A stretch of DNA of 64,000 bases from Streptomyces sp. S465 (GCF_026898115.1 NZ_CP114036.1:1364001-1428000), one strand, 5' to 3'. Positions 42,321-51,264 are shown, counted from the first letter of the stretch. Numbers and translations: made by a program. The notes: a model not told the origin generated them from the sequence alone.

Positions 42321-43247
42321 TCACGCGGCGGTGTCGGCCTGGGCGAGGATGCGCAGCGCCAGGTCGAGGCGGGGCTTGTCCATGATCTCCCCGTCGAGCC
42401 GGATGGCGCCGCCGTCCGACCGCTGTGCGGCCTCGGCGGCCCGGCGGGCCCAGGCGACCTCGGCCTCGGTGGGCAGGAAGGCGCGGTGCACGCCGGGAAG
42501 CTGGCGCGGGTGCAGGCACAGCTTGCCGCCAAAGCCCACGTCCCGGCTGCGGCGCGCCTCCCGCTCGGCGGTTTCCACGTCGTCCAGGGCGAGGGTCACC
42601 CCGTCGACCGGGGCGGCCAGTCCGGCGGCGCGCGAGGAGTTCACCAGGACGCTACGGGCGTACAGCAGCTCGTCCTCGGCGGGAGGGTGCGGCGTGGCCG
42701 CGATGTCGTGGGCGTAGTCCACGCTGCCGAAGACGAGGCGCACGACCCGGTCGCTCTCGGCGATCCGGTCCGCGTCACGCACCCCACGCGCCGACTCGAC
42801 GAGGGGCAGCAGGGCGCTGCCCACGGGCAGCGCCGCTGCGGTGGCGGCGGTCGCGGCGGCATCGGCCTTGGGCAGCATCACGGCGGCGGGTCCTGAACCG
42901 GCCGCGTGGGCGGCCAGGACAGCGGCGAGGTCCGCCTCGTGCCAGTCGGTGCCGGCCGCGTTGATCCGCACGGCCACGCCGGCCAGGTCAGGCCAGCCGA
43001 AGACCGTCGCGCGGGCCTCGGCCTTGCCTCCGGGGCCGACGGCGTCCTCCAGGTCGATGACGACCAGGTCGGCGCCGCTGGCGGTGGCCTTGGCGAACCG
43101 GTCGGGGCGGGACCCGGGGACGAACAGGACGCTGCGCGCGGTCCCCACCGTCGAAGGGGCGCCGGGTCCGGCGGCCCTGTGGGGTGCGGCGGTCGGCGTG
43201 GGGCCCCGGCCCTTCTCCGTTGCCGTACCGGGCCGTGGATCCGTCAT
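42321..43247 (-). CDS. CitE/HpcH-type CoA ester lyase
   Basis: A 308-residue HpcH/HpaI-fold lyase. Signature regions are RSVLFVPGSRPDRFAKA near residue 40, VVIDLEDAVGPGGKAEAR (metal/substrate Asp-Glu), VMLPKADA, LLPLVESARGV (metal Glu), VFGSVDYAHDI (metal Asp) and GFGGKLCLHPRQLPGVHRAF. Family members cleave citramalyl-CoA, malyl-CoA or HMG-CoA-like esters. It overlaps the MFS gene stop by 4 bases and shares the regulated promoter at 44915. With the divergent MaoC hydratase and CoA-transferase it would form a complete activation-hydration-cleavage route. The exact ester is inferred. Confidence 0.88.
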   Translation of the reverse strand: MTDPRPGTATEKGRGPTPTAAPHRAAGPGAPSTVGTARSVLFVPGSRPDRFAKATASGADLVVIDLEDAVGPGGKAEARATVFGWPDLAGVAVRINAAGTDWHEADLAAVLAAHAAGSGPAAVMLPKADAAATAATAAALPVGSALLPLVESARGVRDADRIAESDRVVRLVFGSVDYAHDIAATPHPPAEDELLYARSVLVNSSRAAGLAAPVDGVTLALDDVETAEREARRSRDVGFGGKLCLHPRQLPGVHRAFLPTEAEVAWARRAAEAAQRSDGGAIRLDGEIMDKPRLDLALRILAQADTAA

Positions 43248-44761
43248 GGCATGCTCCTCTTGCGCGTTTGCGTGGGGGTGCCCGTGGCCGTGTCCGCGGC
43301 CGGGCCGGTACTTCCGTCAGCGGCTGAGCCGGTAGCCAGGTCCGTGACCGAGCCGGTGCCGGTGTCCGTGGCCGCTGAGGCGGCGTCCGCGCCGATCGTG
43401 TCGAGCGCCATGTTGGTCGTCCGTTCCCCGAGAGCGATGAGCACCAGGCCCATGGCCAGGGCCATCGCGGCCAGATAGACGAAGACGGCGGCGAAACCGA
43501 AGGTGGTGTAGATCCAGCCGACGGTCACGCCACCGATCACGCCGGAGAGGCGGCCGAAACCGGTGGCGATGCCCGCGCCCAGGCCCCGTAGCGGAGTGGG
43601 GAAGACCTCGGGGATGTAGGTGTACTGCACGGCCACGCCGCACTGGAGCAGCATCGTGGCGAGGAAGCCGCTGACGATCAGCGCGGTGGCACCGTCGATC
43701 AGGCCGAACACGAGCAGGAGCACGGCCACACAGGTTTCGATGCACAGCAGCATCCAGCGCCGGTCCCAGCGGTCGATGAAGGGGATCGCGAGCAGCGCGC
43801 CGGGGACGGCCGCAGCCGCGAGCACCGAAGTGACGGTGAGGCTCTCGGACTGGGTGTAGCCGTTCTCCACCAGCAGGGTGGGGACCCAGGAGTTGAAGCC
43901 GTAGAAGCACAGGATCAGGAAGATCGAGACGAGTGACGTGGCGATCAGCCGACGTCGGTTACGGCCGGTGAGCAGGTCGGCAAGGCCGCCGCGGGGCAGC
44001 GGCGGGGCCTGTGTGGGCGGGGGCAGCGGGGTGCCGGTCCGGGCGACGGCCTCCTCCTCCAGCCGGGTGACGAGGGCGGACGCCGCCTCCTCCTTGCCGT
44101 GCGCGACGTGCCAGCGGACGGATTCGGGGAGGATGCGGGCGGCGATGACCACACCGACGACGCCCAGTGCGCCGACGACGAAGACCCACCGCCAGCTCTC
44201 CGGGCCGAGCGGGATGACCAGCCGGGAGACCCACGCGGAAACGGGGACCCCGACGAAGCCGAGGACGAGGATCCACGACTGGTACCGGCCGCGCAGTGCC
44301 CGTGGGTACATCTCGCTGACCCACACCAGCAACACACCGGTCATCGCCTGGAGGCCGACGCCGGTGAGGAAGCGGGTGACGCCCATCTGCCAGGCGTTGA
44401 ACGAGACCGCGGACAGCAGCGAGAAGAAGGAGTAGAAGACGACGGCGCCGAGCAGCACACGGCGGCGGCCGAAGCGGTCGGAGAGCCGTCCGCCCAGGAG
44501 TGCGCCGATGAACATGCCGGCGAAGCCGACGGAGGTGATGACGCCGACCCCGTCGAGCGGGAGGTCCCACTGTTCGCGCAGGCGGGGAGCGGCATAGGCG
44601 AAGGTGTTCAGGTCGATCAGGTCGAAGCTGAAGAGGAACCCGAGCAGCAGCGCCCATCTGCGGTGGGACGTGGTCGCCACGGGGATGCGGTCCAGCCGGG
44701 CCGTCACCGATGGGGTGCGCGCGTCTCGTGATGGGGACTGGCCGGTGGTGCTCGTTGTCAT
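43244..44761 (-). CDS. MFS transporter (organic acid:H+ symporter)
   Basis: A 505-residue 12-helix transporter. Visible are FLFSFDLIDLNTFAYAAPRL (helix 1, with the DLID acid pair of acid symporters), GGRLSDRFGRRRVLLG (MFS loop motif) and YIPEVFPTPLRGLGAGIATG. The last 60 residues form a hydrophilic Ala/Thr/Gly tail with repeated TDTG/TGS units. ATG 44761 lies behind GAGG. It is the first gene of a two-gene operon with the lyase and should import the acid metabolised by this locus. Confidence 0.87.
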   Translation of the reverse strand: MTTSTTGQSPSRDARTPSVTARLDRIPVATTSHRRWALLLGFLFSFDLIDLNTFAYAAPRLREQWDLPLDGVGVITSVGFAGMFIGALLGGRLSDRFGRRRVLLGAVVFYSFFSLLSAVSFNAWQMGVTRFLTGVGLQAMTGVLLVWVSEMYPRALRGRYQSWILVLGFVGVPVSAWVSRLVIPLGPESWRWVFVVGALGVVGVVIAARILPESVRWHVAHGKEEAASALVTRLEEEAVARTGTPLPPPTQAPPLPRGGLADLLTGRNRRRLIATSLVSIFLILCFYGFNSWVPTLLVENGYTQSESLTVTSVLAAAAVPGALLAIPFIDRWDRRWMLLCIETCVAVLLLVFGLIDGATALIVSGFLATMLLQCGVAVQYTYIPEVFPTPLRGLGAGIATGFGRLSGVIGGVTVGWIYTTFGFAAVFVYLAAMALAMGLVLIALGERTTNMALDTIGADAASAATDTGTGSVTDLATGSAADGSTGPAADTATGTPTQTRKRSMP

Positions 44762-44914
44762 GGTGATCTGCCTCGCACGGTCGTTGGCGGGCTCGTTGCG
44801 GCTGGAGCCGGACGGCTCACCTCCGCGCGTCGCGTCGCGGGGCCGGAGGGAGGACGGGGGCGCCTCACGCCGGCGTACATCCCGCGAGCTGTGTCGTGTG
44901 TCACGACTGCGTGC

Positions 44915-44944
44915 ACAGTAAAGGTCGAACTTTTTACGGCGCAA
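44915..44944 (-). promoter_or_regulatory. Promoter of MFS-citE operon with embedded GntR operator
   Basis: On the minus strand TTGCGC (44944-44939), an 18-base spacer and TACTGT (44920-44915) form the promoter. The spacer contains AAGGTCGAACTTT (44921-44933), a palindrome of the form AAnGT-N3-ACnTT. The same form lies between the -35 and -10 of the divergent operon. Placement predicts repression by the adjacent FCD regulator. Confidence 0.6.
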
Positions 44945-45043
44945 TACTCCTGCAACAACTCATCGACATCGCCTGCGGCCACCCCACGCACCACGGCCCT
45001 GGCGGGTCCCGGCCGCACCGGGCCGGGGCCGCCCGGGGTGAGG

Positions 45044-45796
45044 TCAGCGACGATCGGTTCCCGGCTCCTCCCGGACGGAGCCGACCTGCATGACGTCGAT
45101 ACGCGTATAGGTGTCGCGCAGCGCCGAGAGGTGCGCGCGCATCGCGCGGCTCGCCGCGTCGGCCCGGCCGGCGCGCACGTGCTCCAGGATCGCCGCGTGC
45201 TCGTCGGCGACAGTGCGCCAGAAGGAGGCGTCCGCGCGCTCCCGCAGGAAGCGCTCGCGCAGCACCGAGAAGACCGGCTGGGTGACCATGTCCAGCAGGG
45301 GGTTGCCCGCCGCCCGCAGCAGCAGCACGTGGAAGTTGCTGTTGGCGCTCCAGCGGGCGCCCTCGGGGGTGTCCCCGCTGTCGACCGCCACGATCGAGGA
45401 GGCCAGTCGTTCGAGGTCAGCCTGGGTGCGGCGGCGGGCGGCGAGCCCGGCGGCGGGGACCTCCAGCATGGCGCGCACCTCAAGGAGCTGCGGCACGGAG
45501 ACCCGGCCCCGGCTGAGCAGCCCGAGCGAGGTCTTCAGGTACTCGGAGACGTCCTCGACGGAGGGCTCGGCGACGAACGTCCCCCCGTTCACACCGCGGG
45601 TCGTGGTCAGCAGTTTCTGGGAGGACAGCACCCGCAGGGCCTCCCGGAGGGTGCCGCGGCTGACCTCCATCCGGGCGGTCAGTTCGGCTTCGGGGGGCAG
45701 CCGCTCGCCGGGCAGCAGCTCACCACTGAGGATCATGTCGCGCAGGGCGTCCGCGACGCGTTCGTAACCGAGCTGGGGGCGTCCACTTGACTGCAT
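45044..45796 (-). CDS. FadR-subfamily GntR regulator (FCD domain) of the CoA-ester cluster
   Basis: A 250-residue regulator. The winged helix about residues 10-75 (GELLPGERLPPEAELTARMEVSRGTLREALRVL) carries the GntR signature; the FCD domain about 100-235 has the helix LLEVRAMLEVPAAGLAA and the metal-type His positions (NFHVLLLR, DEHAAILEHV, AHLSAL). It is placed between two divergent operons whose promoters share one operator form, so it is their likely repressor, with a carboxylate or CoA ester as inducer. ATG 45796 is chosen; GTG 45805 is possible. Confidence 0.87.
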   Translation of the reverse strand: MQSSGRPQLGYERVADALRDMILSGELLPGERLPPEAELTARMEVSRGTLREALRVLSSQKLLTTTRGVNGGTFVAEPSVEDVSEYLKTSLGLLSRGRVSVPQLLEVRAMLEVPAAGLAARRRTQADLERLASSIVAVDSGDTPEGARWSANSNFHVLLLRAAGNPLLDMVTQPVFSVLRERFLRERADASFWRTVADEHAAILEHVRAGRADAASRAMRAHLSALRDTYTRIDVMQVGSVREEPGTDRR

Positions 45797-45900
45797 GGTG
45801 CGCACGCTACAGGCCCCCCGAGGTCCGGCGGCGCGAAGCGGTGAGGGGCGGAACGCACGGGAGAAGGCCGCGATGATCTGACCGACAAGCCGCCGACTTC

Positions 45901-45930
45901 TTGACGTAATAAAAGTCCTACATTTAGCGT
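45901..45930 (+). promoter_or_regulatory. Promoter of MaoC-CoA-transferase operon with embedded GntR operator
   Basis: TTGACG (45901-45906), an 18-base spacer and TAGCGT (45925-45930) form a good promoter. The spacer contains AAAGTCCTACATT (45912-45924), of the form AAnGT-N3-ACnTT, matching the site at 44921-44933. Transcription would start near 45937, about 68 bases before ATG 46005. Confidence 0.65.
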
Positions 45931-46004
45931 CGCGGACACACCCCACCCCGCTACGAGTCAGGGGCGCCCGCCCCCTCGGGTGGAGGTCGAGAAGGAGCGG
46001 TGGC

Positions 46005-46574
46005 ATGAGCATCAAGCCTGGATGGCAGGGCCGGTACTACGAAGACTTCACCATCGGGGACGTCTACCAGCACCCGCTGGGACGCACCGTCAACGAAACC
46101 GACAACACGTGGTTCACGCTGCTGACCATGAACACCAACCAGGCCCACTTCAACGAACAGGTCGGCGCCGGATCGGAGTTCGGCAAGCCCCTAGTGGTCT
46201 CCACCCTCACGCTGGCCATCGCCGTCGGCCAGAGCGTCATCGACGTCACCCAGAACGCCTTCGCCAACCTCGGCCTGGACGACGTGAAGTTCACCCACCC
46301 CGTCTTCGCCGGGGACACGCTGTGGACGGAGTCGGTGGTCCTCGCCAAGCGCGAGTCCGGCTCCCGTCCCACGGCAGGCATCGTCACGGTGCACTCGCGG
46401 TCGCTGAACCAGCACGGTGACGAGGTACTCAGCTTCAAGCGCTCCTTCTTCGTCCACAAGCGGGGCGCGGCCGGCGCCGAATCCCGCTTCCCCACGGCCA
46501 AGAAGCCACTGCCCGTACCGGAGGACGTCCCCGAGCACGGTCGGGTGACCGGCCCGGAGGGGAGCGGGAAATGA
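46005..46574 (+). CDS. MaoC-like acyl-CoA hydratase (itaconyl/mesaconyl-CoA hydratase type)
   Basis: A 189-residue single-hot-dog hydratase. The N terminus GRYYEDFTIGDVYQHPLGRTV and the core WFTLLTMNTNQAHFNEQVG match the subfamily that includes itaconyl-CoA and mesaconyl-CoA hydratases rather than enoyl-CoA hydratase 2. In the catalytic D-x4-H motif the Asp is replaced by Asn (N-T-N-Q-A-H). ATG 46005 has AAGGAG upstream, and its stop overlaps the CoA-transferase start by 4 bases. With the lyase on the other arm it would hydrate a C5 unsaturated dicarboxyl-CoA to citramalyl-CoA; this step is inferred. Confidence 0.84.
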   Translation: MSIKPGWQGRYYEDFTIGDVYQHPLGRTVNETDNTWFTLLTMNTNQAHFNEQVGAGSEFGKPLVVSTLTLAIAVGQSVIDVTQNAFANLGLDDVKFTHPVFAGDTLWTESVVLAKRESGSRPTAGIVTVHSRSLNQHGDEVLSFKRSFFVHKRGAAGAESRFPTAKKPLPVPEDVPEHGRVTGPEGSGK

Positions 46575-47809
46575 AGCCCCTGGAGGATGTCCGGATCGTC
46601 TCGCTGGAGCAGTACGGCGCCGGACCGTTCGGCTCGCTGCACCTGGCCGCGTTGGGCGCCGAGGTCATCAAGATCGAGGACCCGCGCTCCGACGGCGACA
46701 TCGGACGGTACGTACCGCCGTTCAACGAGGGCCAGGACTCGCTCTTCTTCGAGTCCTTCAACCGCAACAAGTCCTCCGTCGCACTGGACATCCGCAGCCC
46801 GGCCGGGCGCGAGGTCTTCGAGGACCTGGTGCGCTCGGCCGACGCCGTCTACTCCAACCTGCGCGGCGATGTCCCAGCCAAGCTGGGCATCCGCTACGAG
46901 GACCTGGCAACGGTCAACCCCGCCATCGTCTGCTGTTCCCTCACCGGCTTCGGCATGGAGGGGCCGCGCAGCGCCCAGCCTGGATACGACTACGTACTCC
47001 AGGCCCTCGCCGGCTGGATGTCGGTCACCGGCGAGCCCGGCGGCCCGCCGCAGAAGTCGGGCCTGTCGCTGGTCGACTACAGCGGCGGTCTGGTCGCGGC
47101 CCTCGCCCTCACGGCGGGCGTTCACGCGGCGCGCCGCGACGGCCGGGGCATGGACTGTGACCTGAGCCTGTACGACACCGCGATCGGCATGCTCACCTAT
47201 GTGGGCACCTGGCAGATGAACGCGGGCTGGGAACCGCAGCGCACCTCGCACTCGGCCCACCCCTCGCTCGTACCCTTCCAGGCGTTCGAGGCGAAGGACG
47301 GCTGGCTGGTCATCGGCTGTGCCAAGGAGAAGTTCTGGCAGCGGCTCACCGACGTCATCGGACACCCGGAGCTGGCCGCCGACCCGCGCTTCGCCACCTT
47401 CACCCAGCGCGGGATCCACAAGGACGAGCTGATACCGCTGCTGGAGGAGGTGCTGATGACGCGGACCGTGGCCGAGTGGCTGGAGCCGATGCAGGCCGCG
47501 TCCATCCCGTGCGCCCCGATCAACGAGGTGCACCAGGCACTCACCGATCCGCACACCCTCGCCCGCGGCATGGTGGTCGAGACCGAGCACCCGCGCTACG
47601 GGCGGATGTCGTCGGTGGCCTCGCCCGTGCGGGTCGGCCCGCCGCTGGCCGCCGACGAGCACCGCCGGGCCCCGCTGCTGGGCGAGCACACCGAGTCCGT
47701 GCTGCGCGGCCTCGGCTACGACGACGCGCGGATCGCGGACGCGCGCGCCACCGGCGCGTTCGGCGAGGTCCCCGGCCCGGACGCCGCCTCCGGCCCGGAC
47801 GCGGCCTGA
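46571..47809 (+). CDS. Family III CoA-transferase (CaiB/BaiF)
   Basis: A 412-residue CaiB/BaiF-type transferase. Characteristic segments are the opening PLEDVRIVSLEQYGAGPFGSLHLAALGAEVIKIEDP, then SVALDIRSPAGREVF, the Asp-containing GYDYVLQALAGWMSVTGEP (catalytic Asp region) and the terminal HPRYGRMSSVASPVRVG. It moves CoA from a donor such as succinyl-CoA to the acid taken up by the locus. Translational coupling with the hydratase gene suggests consecutive steps. A short Gly/Pro/Asp/Ala tail ends the protein. Confidence 0.9.
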   Translation: MKPLEDVRIVSLEQYGAGPFGSLHLAALGAEVIKIEDPRSDGDIGRYVPPFNEGQDSLFFESFNRNKSSVALDIRSPAGREVFEDLVRSADAVYSNLRGDVPAKLGIRYEDLATVNPAIVCCSLTGFGMEGPRSAQPGYDYVLQALAGWMSVTGEPGGPPQKSGLSLVDYSGGLVAALALTAGVHAARRDGRGMDCDLSLYDTAIGMLTYVGTWQMNAGWEPQRTSHSAHPSLVPFQAFEAKDGWLVIGCAKEKFWQRLTDVIGHPELAADPRFATFTQRGIHKDELIPLLEEVLMTRTVAEWLEPMQAASIPCAPINEVHQALTDPHTLARGMVVETEHPRYGRMSSVASPVRVGPPLAADEHRRAPLLGEHTESVLRGLGYDDARIADARATGAFGEVPGPDAASGPDAA

Positions 47810-47882
47810 CGCACCAGGCCACGCACCGCTGCCCCATAGCTTCCCCCTCCAGCCGTCGACTTGCCGTACCCCGGAGAACGCC

Positions 47883-49046
47883 GTGGATTTTGAACTGAAC
47901 CCGGAACAGAAGATGTACCGCCAGACCCTGCGCGACTTCGTCGAGCGAGAAATCGTCCCCGTCGCCAGGGAGTACGAGCACTCGGGCCGCTATCCGACCG
48001 AGATCGTCGAGACGATGAAGAAGCTCGGCCTCTTCGGCCTGGTCATCCCCGAGGAGTACGGAGGGCTCGGCATCGACACCGTCTCCTTCGCGCTCACCTT
48101 CGAGGAGATCTCCCGCGGCTGGATGGGCGTGGCCGGCATCCTCGGCAGCCACTCCGTGTCCTGCTGGATGATCAACCGGCACGGCACGGAAGAGCAGAAG
48201 CGCGCCTATCTGCCGGAGCTGGCCACGGGCGAGCGCCGCACGGCCTTCGCGCTCACCGAGCCCGGCGCCGGAACCGACCTGCAAGGCATCCGCACCACCG
48301 CCCGCCGCGAGGGCGACCACTACGTCGTCAACGGCACCAAGATGTGGATCACCAACGCGCGGTACGCCAACCCGCTGCCCGTCCTGGTCAAGACCGACCC
48401 CACCGCCACCCCCGCCCACAAGGGCATGTCGGTGCTGCTCGTGGACACCGTGTCGCCCGGCTTCGAGGTCACCAAGGACATCGGCAAGCTCGGCTACAAG
48501 GGCCCCGAGTCCTGCGAGGTCGTCCTGACCGACCTGCGGGTCCCGGTGTCCGCCCTGCTGGGCGGCGTGGAGGGGCGCGGCATGCAGCAGGCCCTGTCGT
48601 CCCTGGAGACCGGCCGGATCAACATCGCCGCGCGCTCGGTCGGGGTGGCCCAGCGGGCCTACGACGAGGCACTGGCCTACGCCCGTGACCGGCAGGCCTT
48701 CGGGCAGCCGATCGGCGACTTCCAGGCCATCCAGCTCCGGCTCGCCGAGATCGCCACCCAGCTCCAGGCGGCCCGGCTGCTGACGTACTGGGCGGCCTCC
48801 CAGATGGACGCGGGCCGTCGCATGGACACCGAGTCGGGCATGGCGAAGATCTTCGCATCCGAGACGGCGCTGCGCTGCGCCACCGACTCGATGCGCATCC
48901 ACGGTGGCTACGGCTACTCCACGGAGTTCGAGGTCGAACGGCTCTACCGGGACGCGCCGCTCATGTCGATCGGCGAGGGCACCAACGACGTGCTGCGTAC
49001 TGTGGTGGCCAAGGCCCTGCTCGCGGGAAAGGCGGAGGTCGCATGA
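47883..49046 (+). CDS. Acyl-CoA dehydrogenase
   Basis: A 387-residue FAD flavoenzyme. Visible are TAFALTEPGAGTDLQGIRT (FAD/substrate loop), KMWITNARYANPLPVLV, the DRQAFGQPIGDFQAIQ segment and IHGGYGYSTEFEVERLYRD, followed by SIGEGTNDVLR with the catalytic Glu. It desaturates an acyl-CoA at the alpha-beta bond. In this cluster a C5 substrate such as methylsuccinyl-CoA or glutaryl-like ester is plausible, which would feed the hydratase; the sequence alone does not decide. GTG 47883 follows GGAGAA. The stop overlaps the PrpD gene by 4 bases. Confidence 0.9.
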   Translation: MDFELNPEQKMYRQTLRDFVEREIVPVAREYEHSGRYPTEIVETMKKLGLFGLVIPEEYGGLGIDTVSFALTFEEISRGWMGVAGILGSHSVSCWMINRHGTEEQKRAYLPELATGERRTAFALTEPGAGTDLQGIRTTARREGDHYVVNGTKMWITNARYANPLPVLVKTDPTATPAHKGMSVLLVDTVSPGFEVTKDIGKLGYKGPESCEVVLTDLRVPVSALLGGVEGRGMQQALSSLETGRINIAARSVGVAQRAYDEALAYARDRQAFGQPIGDFQAIQLRLAEIATQLQAARLLTYWAASQMDAGRRMDTESGMAKIFASETALRCATDSMRIHGGYGYSTEFEVERLYRDAPLMSIGEGTNDVLRTVVAKALLAGKAEVA

Positions 49047-50506
49047 GGCCGGAGCAGCACGGAGCACCGGCGCAGCGGGATCCGGCCGGCGCGGGGATCG
49101 CCTACCGCATGGGCCGCTTCGCCGCCGGGCTCACGCTGGAGTCCATCCCCGAGGAGGTCGTGGAACGGGCCCGGTACCTGCTCCTCGACGCCGTGGGCCT
49201 GGCCTTCGTCTCGGCCGACCGGGACTTCGTCGAGACCGCCGCGGCGGCCGTCGGCCCCGGCTCGGCGGCGGGCGCCGCGGCCGGTGGGAACTGTCCCGTC
49301 CTGGGCCGCCCGGAGCGCCTTGAGCCGCGCGACGCGGCCGTGCTGAATGGCGTGCTCATCCACGGCCTCGACTTCGACGACACCCACATCGCCTCGGTCA
49401 CCCACGTCACCGCCAGTGCCCTGCCCGCCGCGCTCGCCGCCGCCGTGCAGGCCGACCGGGGCGGCGACGAACTCCTCGCCGCGTATGTGCTCGGCATCGA
49501 GGTCGCCGCCCGGGTCGGCCTGGGCGGCGCGGGCCACTTCCACGACAGCGGATTCCACCCCACACCGGTCGCGGGCGCGTTCGGTGCCGCGACCGTGGCC
49601 GCCAAGCTCGCCGGTCTCGGCCCGGCCGGCATCGCCACCGCCCAGGGGATCGTGGGCTCCATGGCGGCGGGGCTGCTGGAGTTCCTGGAGGACGGGGCGT
49701 GGACGAAGCGGCTGCACCCCGGGTGGGCCGCGATGTGCGGGCTGACGGCGGCGTCCTTCGCGCGGGCGGGCTGGAGCGGCCCGCCGGCCGTGTACGAGGG
49801 CCGCTTCGGCCTCTACAACACCCACCTCCAGACCCCGGAGCGGACGGCGCGGCCGGAGGCGGTGACCGAAGGCCTCGGTGAGGTCTGGGAGCTGTCGCGT
49901 ACGGCGGTCAAACCGTACGCCTCCTGCCACTTCACGCACCCGTTCATCGACACCGCACTCCTGCTGCGCCGGCAGGGCGCCGACCCGGCACGCATCACCC
50001 GCGTGACGGCGGGCATCCACCCGGTCCCGGGCAAGGTGATCGCCGAACCGCTCGCCGCCAAGCGCACACCCCGCAGCGAGTACGACGCGAAGTTCAGCCT
50101 GCCCTTCACGGTGGCCGCGGCGCTCGTACGGGATCGCTTCGGGCTGGCCGAGCTGAGCACCCCGGCCCGGGAAAGCGAGGAGATCCTCGCCCTGGCCGGC
50201 CGGGTGGACGTCACCGACGATCCCGAAAGCGCCTTCCCGAACGCCTACTCGGGGGTGCTGAGCATCGAACTGGACAACGGACAGGTGCTCACCCACCGCG
50301 AGCAGGTCAACCGCGGACACGAAACCCGGCCGCTCACCAACGCCGACATCACGGCGAAGTTCCGCGCGAACATGGCCGCCCGCTCCGATGCGGACGAGGC
50401 GGTCACCGCGCGCGTCGAGGCCGCGGTGCTCGGGCTCGGCAGGGGTGGCGCACACGCCATGACGGCACGTCAGTTCGCGGAAGTCTGCTCCTCCGCCCCG
50501 CGCTGA
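49043..50506 (+). CDS. MmgE/PrpD-family protein
   Basis: A 487-residue member of the family that includes 2-methylcitrate dehydratase and cis-aconitate decarboxylase. Typical segments are LIHGLDFDDTHIASVTHVTASALPAALA, GFHPTPVAGAFGAATVAAKLAGL, LHPGWAAMCGLTAASFARAG and KPYASCHFTHPFIDTALLL. The fold acts on branched tricarboxylic or dicarboxylic acids without a cofactor. As the last gene of this operon it may supply or isomerise the C5/C6 acid handled by the CoA-dependent steps. ATG 49043 overlaps the dehydrogenase stop. Confidence 0.88.
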   Translation: MRPEQHGAPAQRDPAGAGIAYRMGRFAAGLTLESIPEEVVERARYLLLDAVGLAFVSADRDFVETAAAAVGPGSAAGAAAGGNCPVLGRPERLEPRDAAVLNGVLIHGLDFDDTHIASVTHVTASALPAALAAAVQADRGGDELLAAYVLGIEVAARVGLGGAGHFHDSGFHPTPVAGAFGAATVAAKLAGLGPAGIATAQGIVGSMAAGLLEFLEDGAWTKRLHPGWAAMCGLTAASFARAGWSGPPAVYEGRFGLYNTHLQTPERTARPEAVTEGLGEVWELSRTAVKPYASCHFTHPFIDTALLLRRQGADPARITRVTAGIHPVPGKVIAEPLAAKRTPRSEYDAKFSLPFTVAAALVRDRFGLAELSTPARESEEILALAGRVDVTDDPESAFPNAYSGVLSIELDNGQVLTHREQVNRGHETRPLTNADITAKFRANMAARSDADEAVTARVEAAVLGLGRGGAHAMTARQFAEVCSSAPR

Positions 50507-50667
50507 CGACAACCCGGCGCCCGGCTGACGAGGTTCCGGGAAAGGGCGAAGGCCGTCTCCTCCGCGCACCTTGGCCGACCGATGCGGGCAGGTGGGCAGC
50601 GCTCACCTCGCTCCAGGCGGACGGATAGCCTGGGCACGTCAGCGAAGATCACAGAAGGGTGGAGCAC

Positions 50668-50886
50668 ATGGCGGACATCGTGGAGACCGCGGCGCGGAAG
50701 GTCTTCGAGCGCTACGACCTCGACGGGGACGGCCTGGTCACGGCGGACGAATACCGGAAGGTCGTGGCCGAGTTGGAGGGCTCGCAGATCACCGAGTCGG
50801 AGGCCCAGGCGCTGATCGACTCGCTGGACACCAACGGCGACCGCCAGATGTCCTTCGAGGAGTTCTGGGCGGCCATGAATGGCTGA
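50668..50886 (+). CDS. Small EF-hand calcium-binding protein
   Basis: A 72-residue protein with two EF-hands. The loops DLDGDGLVTADE (about residues 17-28) and DTNGDRQMSFEE (about 54-65) have the Asp/Asn/Glu ligand positions of canonical Ca2+ sites. It resembles the small calmodulin-like Cab proteins of Streptomyces, which bind calcium in the cytoplasm and have been linked to aerial growth. ATG 50668 lies behind GGTGGAG. It appears to be a single-gene transcription unit downstream of the CoA-ester operon. Confidence 0.88.
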   Translation: MADIVETAARKVFERYDLDGDGLVTADEYRKVVAELEGSQITESEAQALIDSLDTNGDRQMSFEEFWAAMNG

Positions 50887-51264
50887 CACCGTGGGGTCCG
50901 GCAGGTGAGCGTGCTGGATCCGACTCGTCATCGCATCGGTTCGGTGGACATGTCGCATGGCCGCCGTGGCTCTCGTCCGCCGCGTGGCGGAGGAAGGCCG
51001 CGAGATCACCGACGGCGTCCGGAACATCTGTCGCTGATCCGCGAAGCGATCCGGGCCGGCGCCAGGAACATGTGACGGCGACGGGCGGAAGCGCTCGGTG
51101 CGGTCGCCGGTGGAGGTGGCCCGCCGCCGTCCGCCCGGCGCCGGCTCCCCCGCGGGCGGGCCGCGCCGGGACCGGCGGCGGCCCGGACGCGGGCGCCGGG
51201 ACCGTCCCCGCTCAGCCCCTCTCCGCTCCGACGGGCCGCCGGGGCCGCCCCGCGCAGGACGGCG
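50887..51264. other. Gene-free stretch between EF-hand and MarR genes
   Basis: A 378-base stretch with no recognisable gene, RNA or mobile element. Short frames such as LSLIREAIRAGARNM (ending near 51075) could be remnants but match nothing I can name. The part 51100-51240 is extremely rich in G and C with repetitive CCGG units. Confidence 0.35.
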
